This document shows, piece by piece, positions 55,418 through 64,000 of a stretch of DNA of 64,000 nt. Location of the stretch: assembly GCA_020736575.1 (NCBI GenBank), contig JAGPYM010000019.1, positions 372,001 to 436,000 on the forward strand, given 5' to 3'. Under the pieces are notes generated by a model. That model did not search any database, had not been told where the DNA came from, and worked only from the letters and a program-made list of their open reading frames with translations. How positions within the stretch are numbered: position 1 is the first letter of the stretch; the number at the start of each line of letters is the position of its first letter. The DNA comes from Thelonectria olida. Lineage: Eukaryota > Ascomycota > Sordariomycetes > Hypocreales > Nectriaceae. The translations under genes and the position numbers were made by a program.

Positions 55418-56597
55418 CTACTGCGGACCATTTCCCCATGTCTCCAACGAAAATTCGTCCTTGAGAGTCTCATTCGGCCCAGCGATGAGAAGCTTGATAA
55501 CGCTCCCCTCACTGACCTTACAAATAGCCTTCTCCGCAGAGCGAAAGCTGACTGCGCCTGTGATCAGCTCTCGAACATTGACTTTCCCGCTGGAAATAAG
55601 GTCCAATGCCAGCTGGAAATCGCCGCTGCCGTATCGGAACGATCCTCGGGCCGTGACCTCTTTCATGCACATGGCCATGATTGGAAAGTTGATGTCCGAC
55701 TTGCCCATGCCGCCTTGTACAAACGTCCCGCCCATACGCACCACGTGCAAGGCGGTCTGGATGCTAATTTCAGCACCGGACGCATCAATGACAACGTCAG
55801 CGCCAGCGGAACTGAGATCTCCAGCACGCAGGACGTGAGCCGCATTCTGATGGGGATCTTGGCTTTCCGATAGAGCAACGTGAGTAGCAGCAAACGATTT
55901 CGCGACGTCCAGTTTCGACTGAACGATGTCAACAGAAACCACCGTCGTTGCTCCGTAAGCACGAGCGACGCTCGCACAAAGCAATCCAACGGGCCCGGCG
56001 CCAAAGACAATAACTGACGTGCCTGGTGTGACCTCGGCTTGACGCACAATGTGAACTGCGACGGCCAAGGGCTCAACCAATGCACCTTCACGCAGACTTA
56101 CGTGGTCGGGTAGCTTGTAGCAGAAATCATGGACTGCGACAAAGAACCCCGTGAGCGTGCCATGATACGGAGGAGATGCCGCAAAAACCATGCTCTCACA
56201 CAGGTTGTACTTGCCAGACAAGCACGCGACGCAATGACGGCACGGAAAGCCGGGTTCGACGGCGACGCGGTCGCCTGGAACTAGGCTGGACACCTTGCTG
56301 CCGACTTGCACCACGGTGCCAGCAGCTTCATGCCCCATGATGAGGGGTTCTCGTAACCTGTACGACCCAATGCCACCATGGCGATAAAAATGCACGTCCG
56401 ATCCACAAACGCCCGTGTAATTGATGGCGAGTAAAACGTCCTGGGGTGATTGGAGCTCGGGGATAGCTTGCTCTGCGAATGATACTTGGCCTGGTCGGTG
56501 CAAGAAGAAGGAGAGATTCTGGCGGCAGTTGTAAGCGTTTCTAGTTTCGTACCCTGGCTCGACTTTATGAGCATGTACTCACCGATTTGCCCTCCAT
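55418..56597 (-). CDS. Zinc-dependent medium-chain dehydrogenase, xylitol/sorbitol type, 371 aa
   Basis: A 15-nt first exon (56597-56583, MEGKS), a 64-nt intron (GTGAGT..GCCAG) and exon 2 56518-55418. The splice restores NLSFFLHRPGQVSFAEQ, the usual start of fungal polyol dehydrogenases; without it no ATG fits. Catalytic zinc ligands: C43 (TGVCGSDVHF), H68/E69 (MGHEAAG) and E154 (LVEPLAVA). Structural zinc: four cysteines in GFPCRHCVACLSGKYNLC (98, 101, 104, 112). Rossmann GAGPVG at 178-183, with acidic D202 in SVDIV indicating NAD rather than NADP. It should oxidise a secondary alcohol or polyol to a ketone. Divergent from a C2H2/TF gene and near a Baeyer-Villiger-type enzyme. Exact substrate not deducible. 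Confidence 0.88.
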
Positions 56598-57016
56598 TTT
56601 CAATTGTCGTTTTGGCGTGAGCCTTCTCGAGATGGACCGAAATGGAGTGACAACGGGGGATGTGGTGTGAAAGAATCACAGACAAAGATGGCAAATGAGA
56701 AAGGAAGGAGTCGAAGTCCTCCCTTGATATGTTTTTGGCCTGGTGACATGGACTCGGGAAACTGTTGCCCGACTCTGCTTGAGATCTTCAACGCACTGAA
56801 CGTCCTTGGGCGAGAGGGCGCAACTGTGGCTTGCTGAGCACCCCCACATCGGAGCTCGACGCGCCGAGCCTGGCTGGAAGCGTTGGTCTCTGGCGTTGGC
56901 TGAGATTGAACTGAGCCCGAGAGCAAAACATCCACATGATACATACATACATCCCTTGATGCTACATGACGCCTCCAATACGCTTCCAGTAGGACGACAC
57001 GTCCCAGTTCTCCACA
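56598..57016. promoter_or_regulatory. Shared divergent promoter, dehydrogenase and C2H2 regulator
   Basis: 419 bp between ATG 56597 (minus) and ATG 57017 (plus). Both genes must start from this interval; shared regulation is inferred from the arrangement. Confidence 0.5.
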
Positions 57017-59320
57017 ATGACCTCGATCAGACCCTTTTCCTGTGATTTGTGTCCCCAGACCTTCACGCGAAATGAGAATCTGGAACGCCACCGACGCTCG
57101 AGTAAGCAACGGAGAGATAAGAACCTCAACGCAGAGGAGCTGACCATGACTCAGGGCACGGAGATGACAGCCGCCGGCCATTCGAGTGCCTCCATTGCCA
57201 GACACGTTTCTCGAGAAGAGATGTCTGCAAGCGCCACACAAAGCGATGTCAAGGCCGGGCAGGGCGGCCTCCAACTTCGGGAGACGGGGATGCGGATGCC
57301 GGTGCATCGCAGCCAACTCCCCCGGTACCGTCGTTCAGCCCGATTGCGGTCGCAGACACGGCCGGCTCAGGCCATGATCAGGCCGTGGTAGATGGCCAGA
57401 CTCAACTGTTCGCAATGACGGGGCTGTCACCAGCCGAACCCACGAATACTCTGCTTTCTAGGTAAACCATATCCTGATTAATGTTTTTCGACACGCAACA
57501 TCCTTGTGACGTGCTAATGGAGAGTTGTAAAAAAGCCAGGAAACCGCAAGAACTCACATATCTGCTTATTTCGACCATTTTCATCCTTCATTCCCGCTTC
57601 TTCATCGGCCAACCGTCGGGGATGAAACCCCTCAAATCCTACGAAACATCATCATCGCAATCGGGGCACTGTACGCAGCGCAGACATTTTCGGATGAAGA
57701 TGCGGCCGTTTGTATACAGTCGAGCCAAGAGATTTGGGATTCCGGGCGCAAGGAGCTCAGCCGTCTCGTCAGTCTTTTCCCGTCCCAGGTCTACTTATTG
57801 AGCCAAGCGTGCTGACCGCTCTCCCAACTTTTAGGTGAGCGTGGATTGGAGAGAGTTGCGGAGAACCTGGATCATGCAAGCCTGGCTGCTGCACATCATC
57901 TACGGCGCCTACATGGGTGGTGCTGCTCGGTATGGCAAGGCAAAAACGATGCTGCGCTCGCTTGTGGACGTAAGAATAACCTTGATTACTGCGCTTCCTT
58001 CTCCTGCTCTCGTGTGTTCTCATGCTTAGACGGGGTGTATAGGCTGCCCAGGACCTCGGCCTTCTCCGACAAACCGTTGCTACATCCGCTTCTCGACCCT
58101 GGGCCAGTACCGATATCAGAGCATCATTGGCAAATGATGCGCAAGCTCTACACAACTCATGGATATTGTATGTTAACGAAGAGTCCATGAAGTTGTCCGT
58201 GTACGCGCTCATTTTCCTCGACTTCCACATTCTCTCCCCCTGCAACCTCCGTCCCCTGGTCTCTCCAATGGAGCTAGACTGGGAGCTGCCACTGCCTAGG
58301 TCGCTCTGGGAGTCCGATACGGCACAGACATGGCTGGAGACATTAGAGGGACAATCAAGCGTCTCGTTCATGCTTGAGCTTGATGACTCTCTCGGCTTCC
58401 CATGCCCTGTGTCCAGGTCGCTTTCACTTGCCACGCAATCACTAATGTCCGAAATTACGAGTCCGTACCTTCTCTCGGCGCTGACGGCCTCTCCCATGGC
58501 CACCCTCTTCGTCATTACCAATATCGATGCTTTCGTACGGGATCTTACACGTTGCTGCTATCAGTTCCCTCCAGGCTTAGCGGATCCCTCCGCCTTTCAC
58601 ATTTTCACACAGTCGCAAAACAGACAGGTAAATGCGGCCCTGCGCCACATATCAGACGTGATCAAAGAGCGGGATACGCTGCTCGACGGTTTGGATGGGT
58701 CAATCTGGTCAACCATCGAGCGAATGGTTCTATCTATCAAAATTGCCCTGTACAAGCCTGACGACCTTTTGATTGGCGGTATTGTTGACAGCACGGTCGT
58801 TGCTGGTCTGGCAACAGCCACGCACATGACCTTGGGTCTCTACTCGGGTGCTCGCCGAGGCCAACTGGCTCTCCCGGGCTCCAGTTCAGGCGACGACGCA
58901 ATTCTCGTCATTCTCGATGAGGCTATGGATGTTTTACTGTCGATATACAACGGCGATAGCCAAGCGGCATTATTGGAGGCGCCTTGGGCAACAGTGACGA
59001 CGTACAGGATTCTCCTGGCCATCTGGCGGTCATTGCGGTGGGCTGCAAGAGAGCTACGTACGAGGTCTCTACCTGAAGGACGAATGCACAGGCGATACGA
59101 GGCACCTGCGGTGATATTCAACGCCGTCATGGAAGTGGTTCAGTCACAGCAAGAGCAGCAAGATGACTACCATGATGCCTTCAGCCTGTTTCCATCGCCT
59201 GACGAAGGAGAGGAGCGTTTCACTAGAACAGTGCTAAGGTTCTGGAAGGAGAGAAACGCCTGGGCTCTGGGGTCTTCTATGGCAACCGTTCTCGAAGAGG
59301 CCATTTCGGCCGGATATTGA
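57017..59320 (+). CDS. C2H2 zinc-finger plus fungal TF-domain regulator, 673 aa
   Basis: Exons 57017-57101, 57155-57461, 57551-57767, 57835-57969 and 58043-59320 (2022 nt); introns 53, 89, 67 and 73 nt. Two tandem fingers: CDLCPQTFTRNENLERH...H (C9, C12, H25, H30), completed only by splicing intron 1, and CLHCQTRFSRRDVCKRHTKRC (C40, C43, H56, C60; Cys in the last position). The fungal-specific TF domain follows: AYFDHFHPSFPLLHRPT, IIIAIGALYAAQTFSDED, RRTWIMQAWLLHIIYGAYMG, KTMLRSLVDAAQDLGLL and WILYVNEESMKLSVYALIFL. The class is known from regulators of carbon use and toxin or pathogenicity genes. Likely controls the adjacent dehydrogenase, monooxygenase or transporter. No lesions. Confidence 0.85.
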
Positions 59321-60239
59321 GGTAGACCCATGTATGAAAGGTTCCATGTGACACGAGAGGTAGATTGGGGAGGGGCCGGTATCGGATGATGGGCGGTGGA
59401 GCTCCACATGCATCTCCAAGATCGACAGATCAGAGGAGATACCAGTGCAGCAGCCATGGTTCTAGGCTGAATTGAGACTGATATGACCCATGTGTTTACG
59501 GCGGTATGCTGTTTACAAAGTCTTCGACTACTCCTGGCTTCCATATCATGGCATTGCCATTGACGTGATTCTCACCAGACTCGGCAGGGCACGGGCGCTG
59601 ACAATGCATGTTCGCGATTACCTTAGATGGCAATGGAAACTTGACAATTGGCTCTTTTCAGCCATATTGAAGCTCCTGTTTGTAGTTGTGTTTTGTTAAA
59701 AACCCTAGGTTGTCCCGGGGCATCTCGCATATCAAGATGAAACCATTAGAACCCCAGATGTAAACACCACCAGCAGATTCTTCGCTTATCTCCACGGTCG
59801 GTACGTATGCGTGAATCTGTGGTAGTACCTCCATGCCCACCTATCGGGGACCCTCGGTTATCATTTTACTTGGGTTACAGTAACTGGACTATCATGCAGT
59901 GTGGAGGTGGAGGCGGAGGCGGAGGCGGAGGGAGCCGATCAGATCTGAGAAGCCGGTAGCTATTCGAACATTTCGTGTCAACGGTGCCGAAACTAGGTAG
60001 ATTCCGTCTCAGAGCTCCACCACATAGTGCTGACGCGGACCAGCTTGTGGTGGACTGGCCGAAGCTCAAATATGCTTTCAATTCCAAGGACGAGACAAGC
60101 AGACGTGTCATCGCAGTTCAGGCTCTTTTCGATCCGTTTCACTAACTGGCAACTGCAATATCTGTTCTCAGAACTATCAACAAGGCCACGCAACAGAGAA
60201 CCCCCCTACAAGCTTGTCTCTTTCAAAAACATCGTCGTA
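59321..60239. other. Intergenic region, 0.9 kb, upstream of the monooxygenase
   Basis: Mostly without features. A GGAGGC-type trinucleotide-like repeat lies at about 59903-59932. The 200 nt before 60240 stay open in the monooxygenase frame but the first family-like Met is at 60240. Confidence 0.5.
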
Positions 60240-62297
60240 ATGGGTTCTCTTTCCTCCTGGCTCACTGGCACACAGGCCAAGCCCGAGTACGAGATTCTCG
60301 AACAGCCCAGTCGAATCGGCCGGAAGCTCCGCATCATTTGTCTCGGAGCTGGAGCTAGCGCGCTGAACCTTGCTCACGAGATTGACACCAGTTCGCTAGA
60401 CCTCGATCTGGTCTGCTACGAGAAGAACCCGTCAATTGGCGGAACCTGGTACGAGAATCGCTACCCCGGCTGTGGATGCGATATCCCTTCGGTGAACTAC
60501 CAATTCTCTTGGGCACCGAGCCCGGAATGGACCTCGTTGTAAGCGTCTCCTTATGATGAACCGGTACCGAAACTGACTGGCTTACCTTTGCAGTTACTCG
60601 AGCGCCCCTGAGATCCTGCAGTATTTTAAAGACGTAGCAGAAAAGTACGACCTGAACAAATACATCCAGCTCAACCACAGAGTAGTCGCTGCTACCTGGA
60701 ATGAAGAAGAGCAAATGTGGCATATCAAGATCCAGAAAGGCGATGATCCAAACGACATCATTCACGACAAGGCCAACATCTTTGTCAATGCAAGCGGTGT
60801 CTTGAAGTGAGTTGCTTGATGGCGAAACTGAGATTGAAGAACTAATCGGTGGCGTCTCCAGCAAGTGGAAGTGGCCCGCCATCCCAGGCCGAGAGAAATT
60901 TGAGGGAGAAATGCTTCATAGCGCAAATTGGGACGATGAGATCGAGCTCACAGGCAAGCGAGTCGGCGTCATTGGCGGAGGGTCATCGGCTGTCCAGATT
61001 GTGCCCAACATACAGCCTGGTTTGTCAATCCCGACCTGAAGGAGAAAAGACTGGCCGCTAACAACCTGACTCAGCTGTGCGCAGTATGAAGTGCTTCATC
61101 CGTAGTGCTTCTTGGGTGACGGGTGGATTTGGTCAACGGTTTGCAGGCAAGAATGGCACAAATTTTCACTGTAAGTGAATAACGGTGGTAGCGCCTTTGA
61201 TTCATCTAACATTTGGCAAAGACAATGAGAAGCAGCGGGAGATTTTGCGAAACGACCCCAAGAAATACCTCGCCTATCGTAAGAAGATTGAGTCAGAGCT
61301 CAACTCGCGTTTCCGCTTCATCTTGAACGGATCAACGGAACAGGCAGAGGCTCGAAAGGTCAGAGCTCAGAACCCATAAAACCCGCCCCGTCCCTGACAA
61401 TCATCTCAGTTTGCCGAGAATGACATGCGTGCAAAGCTTGCAAGCAAGCCGTCAGTCGCCGATATCATCGTTCCCAAGGACTTCGCAGTTGGCTGCCGAA
61501 GACCTACCCCAGGCAACGGTTACCTTGAGGCACTTTGTAAGGACAACGTCTCGGTTGTGTCGACGGACATCGAGCACTTCACTCCCAAGGGCATCAAGAC
61601 CTCAGATGGGGTTGAACACGAGTTCGACGTCATTGTATGCGCCACTGGGTTTGATGTGAGCTGGCGGCCGCAATACCCAACCATTGGTCGTGGCGGAATT
61701 AATTTGAGCGACTACTGGCGAGACGTTCCCAACACATATCTCTCTCTGGGAATCGCCAACTTTCCCAATTACATCAGTAAGTACCTCGTAATTTAACAAA
61801 GAGTTGGTGCTGATTTTCGAACAGTCTTCAATGGTCCCTATGGACCATATGGTCACGGTAGCTTTCTTCCAATCACAGAGACTGTCTCTCGTTACGTGAT
61901 GCAGATGCTTAAGAAGATGTCTGAGGAGGAAATCAGCTCCTTTGCGCCAAAAGAGGAAGCTGTCAAAGACTTTGCCATCCACAGAGGCAAGTTTCTACCG
62001 CGTACAGCATGGACGTCGCCATGTCGTTCCTGGTTCAAGCAGGGCACCGTTGACCGAGAGCCTATGATGTGGCCAGGGTCGAGAATCCAGTTCTTTGAGA
62101 CGATTGCAACTCCGCGCTGGGAGGACTATGAATTGAAGTATACTACTTCAAACCGCTTCGGTTACTTTGGCAACGGGTTTGCAGCCCGTGAGAATGATGG
62201 CAGAGATCTTACTTGGTACCTGGGCCTGCTTGACGGCAATGAGATGCAGCCTGGGCTCCCGGACGAGGATTTTGAGGCTTTCTTTATGAGTAACTAG
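60240..62297 (+). CDS. Baeyer-Villiger-type FAD monooxygenase, 580 aa
   Basis: Seven exons: 60240-60538, 60594-60806, 60862-61019, 61075-61170, 61222-61358, 61410-61776 and 61825-62297 (1743 nt); introns 48-55 nt. ATG 60240 (MGSLSSWLTG). FAD-binding Rossmann CLGAGASALNLAHEI, then GGTWYENRYPGCGCDIPS, typical of BVMO-like enzymes. The fingerprint FxGxxxHxxxW is present as FEGEMLHSANW. Second (NADPH) Rossmann VGVIGGGSSAVQI. Later CATGFD and FNGPYGPYGHGSFLP. So both dinucleotide sites and the fingerprint are intact. The reaction would insert oxygen next to a ketone to give an ester or lactone. With the nearby dehydrogenase this suggests an alcohol-ketone-lactone route. Substrate unknown; could also be a biosynthetic enzyme. 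Confidence 0.9.
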
Positions 62298-62902
62298 ATG
62301 AGCTTGGTGAGCTTAGCTTTCAATGGACTTTTTGCACCAGATCTTAGCATTTTACAGCCCTGGAAGTCGAAATCTGGTTTGGTAATGAATGGAGCTGATC
62401 CCGCTGTGTGCTGGTAGCTCACCTTTATCATTGTACCTCGTAACGTCTCACGTTTGGAGAGCCCCTTGAAGCTGGTATAAAAAGGGAAGAGGTGATCCAT
62501 TATCACATGCTAAAACTTCGCGCAGCTAGCATGGCTAGGAAAGAAACGACCTAAACTGCCTAGAAACTGTTATTCGAATAGCCGTCATTGAATCAAGTAA
62601 GCCATATAATTTTCGATGAAATGTAAGCATAATGAAGAAAGGACCGAGCTATCATGAGATCTACTCAGCTCTTATAAAGATTTCGCACACCGAAGCAATC
62701 CGGGTGCTCCGAAGAAATTGGAAGTTTCATAAGTTAAGTACTAGATTGGGGAGAAGGGAGACAAGATACGAAAGATCAGACTTTCAACATTGAAGACAAA
62801 AATAGACTATATCGAAGTGAAACGAAGATGAGCTGAATCCTCTGAGGCGAACTTGCCAATCCCCCGTAACCGCCTTCCCCCAAGACATCTCTGCTCCTCC
62901 GA
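62298..62902. other. Intergenic, convergent 3' ends
   Basis: Between the monooxygenase (plus) and the transporter (minus); no gene recognised. Confidence 0.5.
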
Positions 62903-64000
62903 TCAGAGAACATATCGGAAGGTTGGTTGCTGAAAATCAGTCAAGTCCAAGAATTCTGTCCCTTCCACAATTTCCTCGGGATTTTCGGCCTGTTTCTTAT
63001 CACGGCGTCTATTCTCCATGATGTTGACGACTCGAATGGCGACGAGTGTCAGAGCAGCGAGACCGTACATGATTGCCACCATCATTTTTCCATGATAGTA
63101 CTCCGGAGCCTCGTTTGCACGGAATGTTTGGGGACCGATCCAGTTGCCCGCTGCGTAGGCCAGGATCTGGGCACCATTCACAGTGGCTTTCTTCGTGTAG
63201 CCAAGAGTATTGTTGGAGATCATAACCATAACCAGGCACCACGCAGAGCCAGCAGCGCCAATAAAGTAGTAGCCGATCAAGAGACCAGCCTTCGCCGAAA
63301 GAGGAATGAAAATCATCATGATGCCACCGACCATGGGAATGAGGATGGCAATAAAGGCAAAAAGCGAGCGGTCGAGGTACTTATCGGACAAGAAAGTGAA
63401 GCCCAGTTTACAAGCGATATCCACAACGCCGGTAGGCATATTGAGGAGGAGAGACAGGCGGCTGTCAAACCCGAAAGATTTGATGACAATGGAGCCAAAA
63501 GAAGTGATGCCGCCGTTAGGGATATTCATGAGGAGGGAAAAGAGAACGTAGAGATAGGTGCGAGGATCGCGGAAAGCCTCGAAAAATTGCTCCCATTTCC
63601 ACTTGCGGCTTCCGATGCCCTGGAAGTTGCCTCGGATGCGCTCAATTGCGATGACCTTCTCACGGTGGGTGAGGAAGCGAGCATCGGTCTGGTTGTTGGG
63701 CATGAAGAACCAGCAGTAGGCGCCAGTGATGATGGTAGGCAGCCCGAGGACGAGGTAAAGGATCTTCCATGTCTCCATAGCGCTGTGAGTCACCCCCGAG
63801 AGGCCGTACGCGACAGGACCAAGCGTAAGCAATGCCACGCCATTGCAACTCAGCCAGTAGCCAATGCGCCTAGCTTGCTCGTTCTGCTTGTACCAAGCGG
63901 ACACCAAAATGACAAATGCTGGTGTGACGGTGGCTTCGAGAGCGCCCAGAAAGAAGCGGACGCTCAGAAGCCCGGCGTAGTTCATGACGAAAACGTGACA
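62903..64000 (-). CDS. DAL5/allantoate-permease-family MFS transporter, 5' part beyond the window
   Basis: The frame is open to the right edge, so the N-terminal helices lie outside. Visible: LLSVRFFLGALEATVTPAFV (helix 4 region), then the loop KQNEQARRIGYWLSCNG and WKILYLVLGLPTIITGAYCW. Next are the central loop MPNNQTDARFLTHREKVIAI, then KWEQFFEAFRDPRTYLYVLF, FGFDSRLSLLLNMPTGVVDI and WIGPQTFRANEAPEYYHGK. These are hallmarks of the anion:cation symporter (Dal5/Tna1-like) family, which takes up organic acids, vitamins, ureides and similar anions. The C-terminus (VEGTEFLDLTDFQQPTFRYV) is also typical of the family. It may import the substrate of the neighbouring dehydrogenase/monooxygenase pair. 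Confidence 0.9.
   Translation of the reverse strand, partial: CHVFVMNYAGLLSVRFFLGALEATVTPAFVILVSAWYKQNEQARRIGYWLSCNGVALLTLGPVAYGLSGVTHSAMETWKILYLVLGLPTIITGAYCWFFMPNNQTDARFLTHREKVIAIERIRGNFQGIGSRKWKWEQFFEAFRDPRTYLYVLFSLLMNIPNGGITSFGSIVIKSFGFDSRLSLLLNMPTGVVDIACKLGFTFLSDKYLDRSLFAFIAILIPMVGGIMMIFIPLSAKAGLLIGYYFIGAAGSAWCLVMVMISNNTLGYTKKATVNGAQILAYAAGNWIGPQTFRANEAPEYYHGKMMVAIMYGLAALTLVAIRVVNIMENRRRDKKQAENPEEIVEGTEFLDLTDFQQPTFRYVL

Noticed and set aside
59903..59932. GGAGGC repeat as a functional element
   Set aside because: Looks like a simple purine-rich microsatellite with no positional relation to a start codon.
1..64000. PKS/NRPS cluster, CRISPR array, rRNA, telomere repeat or intact transposase
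   Set aside because: No matching motifs or repeat structures were seen on either strand.

Overview
The window looks like an accessory or fast-evolving stretch of a filamentous ascomycete (Pezizomycotina, probably Sordariomycetes) chromosome. Most introns inferred here are 48-100 nt with GT/AG ends and CTAAC/CTGAT-like branch sites. The protein families are also typical of that group: NACHT/ankyrin NLRs, HET domain, RTA1, CFEM, Zn2Cys6 regulators, LaeA-like methyltransferase and DAL5-family transporters. Genus was not determined. All gene models were built by hand; where exons are joined, the summed exon length is a multiple of three.

Left part (1-19.2 kb) is a graveyard of self/non-self recognition and degradative genes around two intact genes. 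Intact are a large ankyrin protein of 1620 codons (1005-6066, minus) and a polytopic membrane protein (13777-15876, minus). Broken are an internally deleted NLR at the left edge, a NACHT/ankyrin NLR with several frameshifts (6692-9917), a Ras-like remnant (about 10.4-10.8 kb), a subtilisin-like protease (about 11.1-12.7 kb), a HET N-terminal piece (13209-13631), a GFA-family remnant (about 17.1-17.5 kb) and a HET-domain gene in several frames (17612-19175).

Middle part (19.6-48 kb) is mostly intact. It holds an RTA1-like membrane protein, a Zn2Cys6 regulator beside a 14-TM-type MFS exporter, a dead AIG1-like GTPase, a DOPA-dioxygenase-family protein and a GT2 glycosyltransferase followed by a membrane-anchored GH16 protein (both minus, probably cell-wall polysaccharide). 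Then come a divergent Zn2Cys6 regulator/monocarboxylate-type MFS pair whose shared promoter carries a phased CGG repeat, a protein with duplicated Trp-rich motifs, a Ser/Thr kinase with an uncertain 5' end next to an AT-rich inverted repeat, a nine-exon LaeA-like methyltransferase with two 23-nt exons, and a small secreted CFEM protein.

Right part: after about 3.7 kb without recognisable genes come a GPI-anchored cysteine-rich surface protein (51646-52309) and two 5'-truncated relics (transcription factor and amino-acid transporter) facing each other at one breakpoint near 53.6 kb. The last 9 kb is intact and metabolic: a zinc polyol-type dehydrogenase divergent from a C2H2 plus fungal-TF-domain regulator, a Baeyer-Villiger-type flavin monooxygenase and, running off the edge, a DAL5-family transporter. 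Together they could make an alcohol-to-ketone-to-ester/lactone catabolic module.
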